From: Chloroflexi bacterium HGW-Chloroflexi-3
Lineage (GTDB): Bacteria; Chloroflexota; Anaerolineae; Anaerolineales; Anaerolineaceae
DNA length: 64,000 nt
Assembly (NCBI GenBank): GCA_002842045.1
Contig: PHBX01000013.1
Coordinates: 39,887-103,886, forward strand
Direction of reading: 5' to 3'
Each line of letters starts with the position of its first letter. Within the stretch, counting starts at the first letter, position 1. Below the pieces are notes generated by a model, which saw only the letters and a program-made list of their open reading frames with translations, did not search any database and had not been told where the DNA came from. Below are positions 1 through 8,396 of the stretch, piece by piece. A program made the position numbers and the translations under genes.

Positions 1-2
1 GT

Positions 3-1364
3 GCAGCCATTTTGAAGGCCTATGTTAATGGAGAGACCACACCACGCAATGTTCGTGTGCTGGGCACATCCGAATGCGCTGATCTGGCCGTAGTGCAGGT
101 GGAAGGCAGTGATTTTGCTTTCCTGGAGTGGTATGAAGGGGAAGTAAAAACCGGTCTGGATGTGTATGCTGCTGGTTTCCCACTGCTGGATCCGGAGTAC
201 AACCTCACCAAAGGCATCATCTCCAAGGTAAACGCCAACGGCCAAACCTCCTGGTCATCCATGTCTTACATCTACGGGCATGATGCCAAAATCAACCCTG
301 GCAACTCAGGTGGACCGCTCGTTACAACTGAAGGTAAAGTGGTAGGAGTCAATTACATGACCCAGGCCACCTATGATATGCAGTTTGCCATACCCGCTGA
401 CCAATCCATCCCGATTGTCAATCGTTTGCGTGAACGACAGAATGTTGCCTCCATCGGATTGGATGGTTTAGCCATCGTCTTTGGTCCTAACAGTGAATAC
501 CCGGGTATCTGGGTCAATTCTGTCACCACCGGCGGTATTGCCGATAAAGCCGGCATTAAACCGGGTGACATCATCCATGAAGTCGAGGATATCCTGATTG
601 CCACCGATGGCACCATGAAGGATTATTGCGATATTCTCAAGAGTCACGATTTGAGTGATGAACTCAAGGTGTTTGTGTACCGTTGGGAGTCGGATGAACT
701 CTTCGAAGGCTCGTTGAACGGTGAAAATTTGGCCCTTTGGGGATATGCTGGTCTGTCCGGTGAGGTTCAGGACTGGGTGGATGATTATGATTACTCAGCC
801 ACAGAAAACGAACCATTCCGCACCGAAGAATTCGATGGAAATATCGACTGGTGGACATATTTCTGGTTTGGTGAAGATGGGTCTGTATTTAATGTGTATC
901 AAGATAACCAACGAATAATTTTTGAAATTGACGATGTTGAAACATTTGTATATCTTACTTACGATGAATATTATTACGATGATGTTCAAATCAGCACTCT
1001 GGTTGAAAATCGTGGGGTAAACTCCTTTGATGTCAGTTTAATATGTCGTTACGATGAAAATCGCGGCTGGTATGAATTTAATATCGGAAGTGATGGCTTA
1101 TATACTGCTTATTTATATGATAATAATTCCGGATACAAAAAAATAGGTGATGGTGGATCAACCCGTATAAAAACCGGCAAAGAATATAATGAATACACCA
1201 TGCGCTGTAAAGGCAACACTTTAACATTATGGATCAATGGTTACGAAACCAGCACCATCAAAAATTCTGATCTCAAAGAAGGCTTGATTGGGATTGGTAC
1301 TTCTTCCTACAACGTCACACCCGTGATTGCAGAATTTGAATACGTGGATATTTCATATCCGTAA
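3..1364 (+). CDS. HtrA-like trypsin-family serine protease with PDZ and C-terminal lectin-like domain (5' partial)
   Basis: The reading frame is open to the window edge, so the N-terminus, including the catalytic His, is missing. The visible part has the protease Asp (context ADLAVVQVEG) and the Ser in NPGNSGGPL, followed by a PDZ domain (about residues 150-235 of the visible part, GGIADKAGIKPGDIIHEVED). The last ~190 residues are rich in Tyr, Asp and Asn and look like a concanavalin/LamG-type beta-sandwich (LWINGYETS near the end), as in surface-binding modules. DegP/HtrA proteins act outside the membrane on misfolded proteins; the extra sandwich domain is unusual for HtrA and suggests a secreted or surface-bound enzyme. 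The 3' half is more AT-rich than the protease half, so the C-terminal module may be a later fusion. A terminator follows. Confidence 0.85.
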   Translation, partial: AAILKAYVNGETTPRNVRVLGTSECADLAVVQVEGSDFAFLEWYEGEVKTGLDVYAAGFPLLDPEYNLTKGIISKVNANGQTSWSSMSYIYGHDAKINPGNSGGPLVTTEGKVVGVNYMTQATYDMQFAIPADQSIPIVNRLRERQNVASIGLDGLAIVFGPNSEYPGIWVNSVTTGGIADKAGIKPGDIIHEVEDILIATDGTMKDYCDILKSHDLSDELKVFVYRWESDELFEGSLNGENLALWGYAGLSGEVQDWVDDYDYSATENEPFRTEEFDGNIDWWTYFWFGEDGSVFNVYQDNQRIIFEIDDVETFVYLTYDEYYYDDVQISTLVENRGVNSFDVSLICRYDENRGWYEFNIGSDGLYTAYLYDNNSGYKKIGDGGSTRIKTGKEYNEYTMRCKGNTLTLWINGYETSTIKNSDLKEGLIGIGTSSYNVTPVIAEFEYVDISYP

Positions 1365-1387
1365 TTTTATTACCGGTCAAAACATCG

Positions 1388-1424
1388 AAAAAGCTGACCC
1401 TCTAACCTGGATCAGCTTTTTTCT
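1388..1424 (+). terminator. Rho-independent terminator after the protease
   Basis: Ten-base inverted repeat (AAAAAGCTGA ... TCAGCTTTTT, arms 1388-1397 and 1412-1421) with a 14-nt loop and a T-rich tail, 23 bases after the protease stop codon. Confidence 0.8.
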
Positions 1425-1507
1425 TTAGGTGTTGAGAAGAAACTTCTTGGTGCAGCGCATCTTTTCCAGTAATGCAATTTAAACTTTACGCTTTGAGCTT
1501 TCGGCTA

Positions 1508-2452
1508 CTAATACATCCACGCATCCAATGGCTGCGGACCTGACATCACATCCCTCATAATCCGCAAATTACCAATAATATCCGGTCGGACACTCCAGCG
1601 GATCATTGCAATTTGACCATGGCGAATCTCAATTCCTGTAATGCTGTACGGTGAAACCACTGAGCCGGTATTGAAATAAGGCACATGACTTAACGCTGGA
1701 AAACGTGGTCGATGCGTATGACCAGCTACAATCATCTTGCGATTTTCCCTGCTCCAATAGATCAACTTCTTGTCCACCCGTTTGGCGATGGTGAAATTCT
1801 TGGCAGCGCTGGTGGGATCACCCAATCCATACAGCTGTAAATTGCGCCAGAACGCACGTACAAAGAAGCGACCCACCGGCCAGAGCAAATCGGACATTAA
1901 ATCACCCTGGTGACCATGCACCAGATACAACTCACGCCTGGTGGGTTCGTGCTCCAAAATCAAGCCTGGAAAGATTTCTAAATTTGGAAAAAATGGTTTT
2001 CTCGTCTGTGAAATCTCGTCAAAAAAGGTATGCAACTGTGCATTAACAAAACGAGGATACGCTTTCTCAATATCATGGTTGCCTAGCATCATATAAAAAC
2101 GATTTTCGGCATGGTAACGCATGAGAATCTCAAAGATAACCCGGTGCGCTGTGAAGATTTCGTGGAAATTATGGTGTTTCCAGAGGTCATCCCCATCACC
2201 TAGTTCGATATAAGTGTACCCTTCGTGAAAATAGTAAGACAGGGCGTGATAAACCAGGTTCTGATTCTTAGCGAAATCATCCGCCCAGCCATAATCACCC
2301 CGATGGCAATCGCTGAAAATGATGATGCGCGAATCATTATCAATCGGAAGTCGTTTTGCTTTTGCATGAACTTCGCTCAAGCGATTAAATGTACTCATCT
2401 TGGAACCAGGGATAATCATTTGCATTTCGTCTACCCTGTCAGGGGATATCAT
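1508..2452 (-). CDS. Calcineurin-like metallophosphoesterase (LpxH/YbbF-like superfamily)
   Basis: Full set of metallophosphoesterase motifs in order: FSDCHRGD (D-x-H), GDGDD (GD-x-x-D-like), LGNHD (GNHD), LVHGHQGD and VAGHTHRP (GH-x-H). These bind a dimetal centre and hydrolyse phosphomono- or diesters. The layout resembles UDP-2,3-diacylglucosamine hydrolases, but an outer-membrane lipid A role is not expected for Chloroflexota, so the substrate is unknown. No signal peptide is seen; probably cytoplasmic. Start taken at the first Met (2452); internal Met at about 2398 is possible because no strong ribosome binding site is seen for either. It lies 59 bases downstream of mgtC on the same strand. 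Confidence 0.8.
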   Translation of the reverse strand: MISPDRVDEMQMIIPGSKMSTFNRLSEVHAKAKRLPIDNDSRIIIFSDCHRGDYGWADDFAKNQNLVYHALSYYFHEGYTYIELGDGDDLWKHHNFHEIFTAHRVIFEILMRYHAENRFYMMLGNHDIEKAYPRFVNAQLHTFFDEISQTRKPFFPNLEIFPGLILEHEPTRRELYLVHGHQGDLMSDLLWPVGRFFVRAFWRNLQLYGLGDPTSAAKNFTIAKRVDKKLIYWSRENRKMIVAGHTHRPRFPALSHVPYFNTGSVVSPYSITGIEIRHGQIAMIRWSVRPDIIGNLRIMRDVMSGPQPLDAWMY

Positions 2453-2511
2453 TCACATCCATATCATTATACGTCTGAATATAATGGATTTCACCCATCT
2501 GTCAGAATAAA

Positions 2512-3195
2512 TTAGATCTGAATCGTTTTGCCAAAATGAACCTTCCGCAATCCCGGTAAAGCGTAAATTTTCATTTGAATTTCGTCAATCAACTCCGCGC
2601 GTTTACAACTATATTCCAAATTGATCTTGGTTTCATCATCTGTAAAATCATGTTCATGGCTGAAAGTGATAAGATGAACGTGTTTATGGTCAAAAATTTT
2701 GCGCACTGCTGCCAGGTCGGGGGGACCATCCTTTATCCACATGGTAATGGGAGCAATTGTTTTTGGATGAAACAGTTTATTCTCCAATTTATTCAATACA
2801 GATAGAACAATAAAAAGAACGATGGTAACAATCACTGCCGCAGAGAAAAATCCTGCACCAACTGCCAGACCCACCACCGCCATCGTCCAGATCGTCGCAG
2901 CTGTGGTCAACCCGCGGATATTAACTCCGGCGTGTAAAATCGCACCGGCTCCTAGAAACCCGATACCCGAGATCACCTGAGCTGCCAGACGGGCTGGATC
3001 CCCCATGCCACCCATCGGTTGATATACATGCGCAAGCGACACCGAAAGGATCATCGCCAGCGCCGATCCCATCACCAGGATGATATTGGTGCGTAAACCA
3101 GCAGGTTGGTTGTCCAGTTCACGCTCAATGCCAATAATGGCACCCAACAAAAATGCTATGCCTAAACGAATAGCAATATCAGTTTCTGAAATCAT
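2512..3195 (-). CDS. MgtC/SapB family membrane protein
   Basis: N-terminal ~150 residues form the hydrophobic MgtC/SapB domain: IRLGIAFLLGAIIGIERE, then GLRTNIILVMGSALAMILS, GIGFLGAGAILHAG and GLTTAATIWTMAVVGLAVG, with the family-typical R-GLRT-N and GIGFLGAG signatures. A C-terminal soluble ACT-like tail of ~75 residues follows. MgtC proteins modulate magnesium homeostasis and, in some pathogens, the F1Fo ATP synthase; here a general Mg or membrane-stress role is inferred. A good ribosome binding site (GGAGAG) precedes the ATG. An AT-rich 200-base stretch upstream is likely to contain the promoter. Confidence 0.88.
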   Translation of the reverse strand: MISETDIAIRLGIAFLLGAIIGIERELDNQPAGLRTNIILVMGSALAMILSVSLAHVYQPMGGMGDPARLAAQVISGIGFLGAGAILHAGVNIRGLTTAATIWTMAVVGLAVGAGFFSAAVIVTIVLFIVLSVLNKLENKLFHPKTIAPITMWIKDGPPDLAAVRKIFDHKHVHLITFSHEHDFTDDETKINLEYSCKRAELIDEIQMKIYALPGLRKVHFGKTIQI

Positions 3196-3392
3196 TCTAC
3201 TCTCCTTGGTTATCCAGTATTAAATCAAAGAATATCTTTTTTTGATAGTACTCTGATCTTGATTGTAATCTTTTATTTTTACTGGACAAATTAAAATGTT
3301 TTTATATTGTAAATATTTATTATATAATAAAACATATGTTCTATATATTATTATGTCGATTTTTTACTTAAACTCCAGAAATATCAATTAAA

Positions 3393-3427
3393 CAAAAGAG
3401 CTGCATTCATATCAGAAAGCAGCTCTA
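3393..3427 (-). terminator. Terminator of the gntR-yhfC operon
   Basis: Eight-base inverted repeat AGAGCTGC / GCAGCTCT (3397-3404 and 3419-3426); read on the minus strand the stem is followed by TTTTGTTT. It lies 21 bases beyond the yhfC stop codon. Confidence 0.75.
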
Positions 3428-3447
3428 CTATGGATAATTTAACGTAA

Positions 3448-4266
3448 TTATAGGTTCAAAAGAACCACCCGCTCCTGATCCAGCCGTTTGGCCGTCTTGA
3501 TGATCACATACAGCATCCCGAACGAGATCAATATCAAACCAGCTTCGATTAACCAGATGTTCACGCCAAAGGATATTCCAAGCACGGCCAGACCATCCAC
3601 CACGGCATGATACAAAACTGCCAACCAGAACCATAGCGGTTTACGGAAAGAGATCGCCACCCAGACCATCACACTCAGACTGATATGTAATCCCAACGCA
3701 GCAATCCGCTCTACTGCACCGGCCAGTGGCATATGCCAGGGAGTCGCCCAGTATGCCTGTACTTGTTGTCGCGCCAACTCAGCCTGGTTTGGACCTAAAC
3801 CTGACAATACAGTATCCGAGCTCGACAGAGAAAGGATCGAAATCAATGTTGCCAGCACACTTCCTCCAATAATGATCGCTTCGATACCACCATGCCCGAC
3901 GCCAAGGGTGAGTGCTGAACCAAAAGAATCTCCTTTCTTTTTCAACAATTTGTACCCAATCCATCGGGCTGTCTCTTCAAAAATGCCGGCCAGCAGACCC
4001 AGGACAATCGCATTAAAGAAGGGTGCGGACCCCGGATCGACATGCAGAAGCAATCCGGACGAAAAAGCGCGGGTCAGACCACTGACCGCTGGCAGGTGGA
4101 AGATTTGCGAGCCGATGAAGGTCAGCACACCCACACCAAACAACTTCCAGCTGGTGCCTTTCCGCTTAATGATCCACCAGCCCAGAATGAGTGGAAAGAT
4201 GACATTAAATGTTCCGGCTAACAGAAAAGTGACGATTAATACCACATTCGGACTATTTTCCATCAT
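3448..4266 (-). CDS. yhfC: YhfC-type intramembrane metalloprotease
   Basis: About 272 residues with 7-8 hydrophobic segments. Contains EETARWIGY and GVGHGGIEA, the Glu-Glu and His motifs of the YhfC/CPBP (CAAX protease-like) intramembrane metalloproteases, and a later YHAVVDGLAVLG motif with another His. Family members are thought to be membrane-embedded proteases; substrates are mostly unknown. Starts 15 bases after the ABC permease stop and is last in the GntR-ABC operon. The association with an ABC-2 exporter suggests processing of an exported peptide or self-protection, which is inference only. Confidence 0.8.
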   Translation of the reverse strand: MMENSPNVVLIVTFLLAGTFNVIFPLILGWWIIKRKGTSWKLFGVGVLTFIGSQIFHLPAVSGLTRAFSSGLLLHVDPGSAPFFNAIVLGLLAGIFEETARWIGYKLLKKKGDSFGSALTLGVGHGGIEAIIIGGSVLATLISILSLSSSDTVLSGLGPNQAELARQQVQAYWATPWHMPLAGAVERIAALGLHISLSVMVWVAISFRKPLWFWLAVLYHAVVDGLAVLGISFGVNIWLIEAGLILISFGMLYVIIKTAKRLDQERVVLLNL

Positions 4267-4281
4267 TTACCTCACTGTCTC

Positions 4282-5109
4282 TTAATGCGCGCTCTGATAT
4301 AACAAGGCTTTACGATTGAATTGTTGAATCGCCAGGAAGAACAGAACACCGGCTGCCAGCCAGACGACAAATCCCAACACCAAACCAACCCAAACGCTCA
4401 GGTAGATCAATCCCGAAGCCTGTCCAACAAATAGTCCCAGCACAATGATCACCAACGCGCCACTGGCTTGATAGGCACCCATAAAGGTCTGCACTTTGGC
4501 GGAGATCAAGACCGTGGCGCCCACCCCCAACGCCGCAAACGCCGGGCTGACCCAGAACACCAGCGGGTACCAGGAGGGCAGCGGGAACCATAGATAGCCA
4601 AACAAGGGATAGCCACCAGCATTCAAGACGATAATGTAGATCAAAAAGCTGATCCACGACACTAAAACAGACGGGATAAATGCTGCCAGAGCTTTTCCGA
4701 TGAACAATTCTGCATCGGTGGCGGAGGTGTAAAGCAGCGCCTCCAGAGTCTTGCGTTCCCTCTCCCCGGCAAATGACTCGGCCGCGATACTGGCCGAGAA
4801 CATCAATGGCATGATCAAGAACATCGGCGCGAACAGGAATCCAAGCATCATTGCAATCGAGAGCTGTACCTCATTCATACCCGCCAGCATATTGGAAATT
4901 GAGGGTGGAATGCGCTCAAACATCATCTGAATATCCGGATCATTCAAGGCATCAGCTGAACCGGTCGTGTTGGCGATCACCAGCATAACCGCTGGTAAAA
5001 CCATCATGATTATTAATGGAACTATCACCATGGATATCAGCACAGATTTATTCTGGCGAACTTCCAATATATCTTTCCAGGCAATAATGCGAATTTTGCG
5101 CCAGTTCAT
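4282..5109 (-). CDS. ABC-2 type transporter permease
   Basis: 275 residues; an N-terminal cytoplasmic stretch (IRIIAWKDILEVRQNKSV) typical of ABC-2 permeases such as NatB/CcmB-like proteins, then about six membrane segments with a large loop after the first. The motif AAESFAGERERKTLEALL in the middle is characteristic of ABC-2 exporters. Its ATG overlaps the ATPase stop (ATGA), so the two are translationally coupled. Likely partner of the ATPase encoded immediately upstream; cargo unknown. Confidence 0.88.
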   Translation of the reverse strand: MNWRKIRIIAWKDILEVRQNKSVLISMVIVPLIIMMVLPAVMLVIANTTGSADALNDPDIQMMFERIPPSISNMLAGMNEVQLSIAMMLGFLFAPMFLIMPLMFSASIAAESFAGERERKTLEALLYTSATDAELFIGKALAAFIPSVLVSWISFLIYIIVLNAGGYPLFGYLWFPLPSWYPLVFWVSPAFAALGVGATVLISAKVQTFMGAYQASGALVIIVLGLFVGQASGLIYLSVWVGLVLGFVVWLAAGVLFFLAIQQFNRKALLYQSAH

Positions 5110-6062
5110 TTTACTCCTCCGTTGTGACCCTTGTGATTATTGTTTTGTAATTGTAAATACACCTGCTCCAGCGGGATTTGCTGCGGTTGCAGACGTAAAA
5201 TCAATGCGCCCAGAGCGACCAGACCGGAGACAACCTGCGGGATCGCAGCTTCCGATTCAACTTCAATCTTTATTTCCTGCAATGAATGGACATACAGGTT
5301 CAACACACCAGCGATTGTACGAATCTGATCCATCTTTTCAAACGGGCTCAAGAGTTGTACTTCCAACCACATACCCGGTGAGACCAACTTTTGTAGATCC
5401 GACAGACTACCCATCGCCAGTGCACTACCCTGCCGCATGATCAATAAGCGATCACACAGGCGTTGCGCTTCGTCGAGGTTGTGGGTGCAGATCAACACCG
5501 TGATGCCTTCCTTCTGGCGCACATCCGCGATTAATTCGCGCACCTGGACAGCTGCCTCAGGATCCAATCCGGAGGTGGGCTCATCCAGAAAGAGCAATTT
5601 CGGATTCGTCAACCAGGCTCTGGAAAGCGCCAGACGCTGTTTCATACCTTTGCTGAACGTCCCGGCGCGATCATCCGCCCGATGACTGAGATCAAACATC
5701 TCCAGCAATTCATCGCTGCGGCGTTCAATCTGTTGATCGTCCATCCCGGCCAGTACGCCGAAGAAGCGCAAATTCTGTCGGGCGGTCAGACGCTCGTACA
5801 AAGCCGGTGTTTCTGTCAGCACACCGGCTTTCTCACGGATTTTCTCGCCAGATTTCATTGGGTCAAAACCCATCACTGAGATCTCCCCTCCGCTGGCTTC
5901 GAACATGCCATTCAAAAGACGAACCGTGGTTGTTTTTCCGGCTCCATTCGGACCCAACAGCCCAAACACTTCTCCCTTTTGCACGTCAAAAGAAAGGTCC
6001 TGAATTGCCTGAAAATCACCATACTTGTGTTTCAAATGCGATACTTCTATAATTTTTTCCAT
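5106..6062 (-). CDS. ABC transporter ATP-binding protein
   Basis: Canonical ABC ATPase: Walker A GLLGPNGAGKTTT, Q-loop, signature region TFSKGMKQRLALSRA, Walker B LLFLDEPTSGLD, and switch His (CTHNLDEAQ). A C-terminal ~90-residue extension is usual for ABC-2 drug/peptide exporters. Homology begins at MEKIIEV (6062), used here. An in-frame ATG at 6095 would add MFHVKQ..., which is simply a translation of the parS site at 6079-6094; neither start has a clear ribosome binding site. Coupled to the permease by a 4-base overlap. Confidence 0.92.
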   Translation of the reverse strand: MEKIIEVSHLKHKYGDFQAIQDLSFDVQKGEVFGLLGPNGAGKTTTVRLLNGMFEASGGEISVMGFDPMKSGEKIREKAGVLTETPALYERLTARQNLRFFGVLAGMDDQQIERRSDELLEMFDLSHRADDRAGTFSKGMKQRLALSRAWLTNPKLLFLDEPTSGLDPEAAVQVRELIADVRQKEGITVLICTHNLDEAQRLCDRLLIMRQGSALAMGSLSDLQKLVSPGMWLEVQLLSPFEKMDQIRTIAGVLNLYVHSLQEIKIEVESEAAIPQVVSGLVALGALILRLQPQQIPLEQVYLQLQNNNHKGHNGGVK

Positions 6063-6078
6063 GCTTTTATTTTCTACT

Positions 6079-6094
6079 TGTTTCACGTGAAACA
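6079..6094. promoter_or_regulatory. parS: parS site 1 (ParB/Spo0J binding)
   Basis: Exact 16-bp palindrome TGTTTCACGTGAAACA, identical to the consensus bacterial parS sequence. It sits at the 5' end of the ATPase gene, where it may even be translated. ParB nucleates on such sites to organise the origin region for segregation. The parA/parB genes are not in the window. Confidence 0.9.
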
Positions 6095-6183
6095 TTATCG
6101 TTCACGAATTCTTCTCAAACCTGGTTTGTCGGGTGTTTTTGTCGGTATATATCTGACGACATGCCAACCCAGTTAATAACACT

Positions 6184-6852
6184 TCATGATTTTATGCCAT
6201 GACCATTATGATTGGGGTGACGACGACGATAAGCCACAAATGAATACACCATTGCGTATATTGCCACGGCAAATAACGGAATCATCAGGAACCAGATGGC
6301 TGCCGCAGGAAAAAGGAGGCCCACCAGCGCGAGAATGCCTGCTAATTTGAAACCACGAGCGCCCACCTTGTGAGTTTCATTCCAGACATCCTCATCCTGT
6401 AAGGTCCAGGGAGTGCGAATACCTATGAAATAATTTTGTTTGGCCTTTTCCAGCATGACACCCAGATAATAAAAGAAGCCAGCCATTGCAGGAATCATCA
6501 TGACCAATATATTAAATTTCAATCCTATGTTATAAAGCAATGTTAAAACGTGAATATACACAAAATAAATGGCAAAGATCAAAATAAAGAGATAATATTC
6601 CTTACGAAATTTTTCTATGTTCTTCTTCAATGGGTCAATTTGTGGAATGCCCAGTAACAGCAACGATACACCAACAATGATGATTGGCATAAAAAATAAT
6701 CCCATAAACCGCGAACCGTACCCATCTGCGATCCCCTGTTCATTCCAATGGATGGCAATTTTATCAGGGAAATAAGGTTCCAATACCAGCCCCAGGATTA
6801 GCGCGACAATTGCTAAAATAATTACCCAAAATATTACGTTTTTTGTTTTCAT
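6184..6852 (-). CDS. SdpI/DUF1648-like membrane protein
   Basis: 222 residues from the ATG at 6852, which has a good ribosome binding site (CGAGGAG). N-terminal DUF1648-like part (PDKIAIHWNEQGIADGYGSR) followed by a SdpI-type C-terminal half with YFIGIRTPWTLQDEDVWNETHKVG, the family signature. Six hydrophobic segments. SdpI confers immunity to the SdpC toxin in Bacillus; many homologues sit with GntR regulators and ABC exporters as here. An upstream extension to 7002 would overlap gntR and is not credible. Confidence 0.85.
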   Translation of the reverse strand: MKTKNVIFWVIILAIVALILGLVLEPYFPDKIAIHWNEQGIADGYGSRFMGLFFMPIIIVGVSLLLLGIPQIDPLKKNIEKFRKEYYLFILIFAIYFVYIHVLTLLYNIGLKFNILVMMIPAMAGFFYYLGVMLEKAKQNYFIGIRTPWTLQDEDVWNETHKVGARGFKLAGILALVGLLFPAAAIWFLMIPLFAVAIYAMVYSFVAYRRRHPNHNGHGIKS

Positions 6853-6864
6853 TTTTCTCCTCGA

Positions 6865-6880
6865 TGTTTCACGTGAAACA
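6865..6880. promoter_or_regulatory. parS: parS site 2 (ParB/Spo0J binding)
   Basis: Second exact copy of TGTTTCACGTGAAACA, in the 46-base gap between gntR and the SdpI-like gene, 786 bp from the first site. Confidence 0.92.
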
Positions 6881-6898
6881 ATTTTCTGATTTTTTTGT

Positions 6899-7315
6899 TT
6901 ATGAGCTGCTGAATTCTTCCAGTTTTCGCCTTTCACGTAGATTGCGCTGGAACATTGCCTGTATTTCTGGGCTGACAAATCCCTGTCCTTCCAGCTGATC
7001 AAGAAAATCCCTTATCATGCGGTCCAACTCTTTGGATTTTTCGGTCTCCTGAGGGGGTACCTCTGGCAGGATGTAGGTGCCACGCCCATGCTGCGTGTTA
7101 ATGACACCGGCTTGATCCAAAATGCGATAGGCGCGTGCAACCGTGTTGAAATTGACTTTCAACTGCCGCGCCAGATCACGCACGGTTGGCAATTGTTCGC
7201 CGGTGCGCAGTTCTCCCAACACGATGCGATCATAGATCTGTTCCACAATTTGATCGGTGATCGGAATGCCTGAACGAAAATCGATTTCAATATACAGGGG
7301 GACAGCTTCTGTCAT
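6899..7315 (-). CDS. GntR family transcriptional regulator, YtrA subfamily
   Basis: 138 residues: an N-terminal winged helix (GIPITDQIVEQIYDRIV, GEQLPTVRDLARQLKVNFNT, ARAYRILDQAGVINTQHGRG) and only a short C-terminal helical tail, the size typical of YtrA-type GntR regulators that control neighbouring ABC transporter operons. First gene of the operon running down to yhfC, so autoregulation of the exporter is likely. Its promoter region overlaps an 8-bp tandem repeat. Confidence 0.92.
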   Translation of the reverse strand: MTEAVPLYIEIDFRSGIPITDQIVEQIYDRIVLGELRTGEQLPTVRDLARQLKVNFNTVARAYRILDQAGVINTQHGRGTYILPEVPPQETEKSKELDRMIRDFLDQLEGQGFVSPEIQAMFQRNLRERRKLEEFSSS

Positions 7316-7356
7316 TTTCTATCCTTTGTTTCTAATTTTTGGGTTATTTTATCAAT

Positions 7357-7404
7357 ATTGTATCATTGTATAATTGTATATTTGTATGATTGTATCATTG
7401 TTTC
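7357..7404. repeat. 8-bp tandem repeat (ATTGTATN)x6 upstream of gntR
   Basis: Six consecutive 8-base units: ATTGTATC, ATTGTATA, ATTGTATA, TTTGTATG, ATTGTATC, ATTGTTTC. On the minus strand it yields several overlapping TACAAT-like -10 elements 40-90 bases before the gntR start. Confidence 0.8.
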
Positions 7405-7562
7405 CAATGGAGTCAAGGATATTTGGCTTAAAAAGTCGCCTGTATGAAAAGACTATCCTCTTGGCCAGGTATTTTTCCCTTTTAAAGCATAGCCTCTTTT
7501 TCCACCCATCAACCGATCACTTCCTTTACGCTGTGCGTTATCATTACTGCCAGGAGTATCTA

Positions 7563-8396
7563 ATGAAACCTGTAATTACGATCTTTGCTCTACTTGTCTT
7601 GATTGGCCTTTTATTGTGGCTGGGGTTGCAAATGAAGCCTGAGCCTTTTCCATCCTATACCGCTCCCGCCACTCCCCTGCAGACTATCCCACTGCCGGAC
7701 GATTTACCCGCACCAGTAGACCGTTTTTATCGCCAGCTATACGGGGACACTATCCCGATTATCGACTCCGCGGTGATCAGTGGCTCCGGACGTTTGCGCA
7801 TCAATGGCATCATATTACCGGCGCGTTTCCGCTTCACGCATGCCACCGGGCAGAATTACCGCTATTACATCGAAACCACCTTTTTTGGTCTACCGCTGTT
7901 GAAGGTCAACGAACATTTCCTGAACGGCAGCGCCCGCCTGGAATTGCCTTTTGGGACCAGCGAAGGCGACCAGGTGGATCAGGGTGCCAATCTGGCTCTC
8001 TGGGCAGAAGCAATCTGGATGCCTTCTCTCTGGCTGACTGATGGACGCGTCTGTTGGGAAGCGCTGGACGAGAACTCCGCAACCCTGATCGTTCCATTTA
8101 AGAATGACCCTTCCGCGTCTACCACCGAGGTGGAGCGCTTCACCGTTTCTTTCGATCCCGATACCGGTTTGTTGCAATCGATGCGGTCCTTGCGCTATAA
8201 AGGAGCGGACAGTACCTCGAAAACCTTGTGGATCAATGAAGTCATGGAGTGGCAGATGCTCGGGGACTACACACAACCCGTCCTGAGCGCCGTCACCTGG
8301 CAGGATGAAGGCACTCCCTGGGCACGCTTCACCATGCTGGAAGTAGTCTATAATACAGATGTAAGCCTCTATATCCAAAATTCAGGAATTGAATAA
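7563..8396 (+). CDS. Membrane-anchored protein, DUF6544-like
   Basis: 277 residues from the ATG at 7563 (ribosome binding site AGGAG). One N-terminal membrane helix (VITIFALLVLIGLLLWLGL) then a soluble domain beginning IPLPDDLPAPVDRFYRQLYG. The pattern of a short anchor, P-x-P-V-x-R-Y/F start, SGSGRLRINGIILPARFRF and a conserved F-P-L-L-K-V centre resembles the DUF6544/DUF6920-type family of unknown function; the family name is tentative. Its stop overlaps the ATG of the following methyltransferase by one base, so they are co-translated. A longer upstream frame to 7374 lacks signals and is ignored. Confidence 0.7.
   Translation: MKPVITIFALLVLIGLLLWLGLQMKPEPFPSYTAPATPLQTIPLPDDLPAPVDRFYRQLYGDTIPIIDSAVISGSGRLRINGIILPARFRFTHATGQNYRYYIETTFFGLPLLKVNEHFLNGSARLELPFGTSEGDQVDQGANLALWAEAIWMPSLWLTDGRVCWEALDENSATLIVPFKNDPSASTTEVERFTVSFDPDTGLLQSMRSLRYKGADSTSKTLWINEVMEWQMLGDYTQPVLSAVTWQDEGTPWARFTMLEVVYNTDVSLYIQNSGIE

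Noticed and set aside
5979..6176. Plus-strand ORF containing MHVKR/FHVKH
   Set aside because: It is the opposite-strand reading of the ABC ATPase start and parS site.
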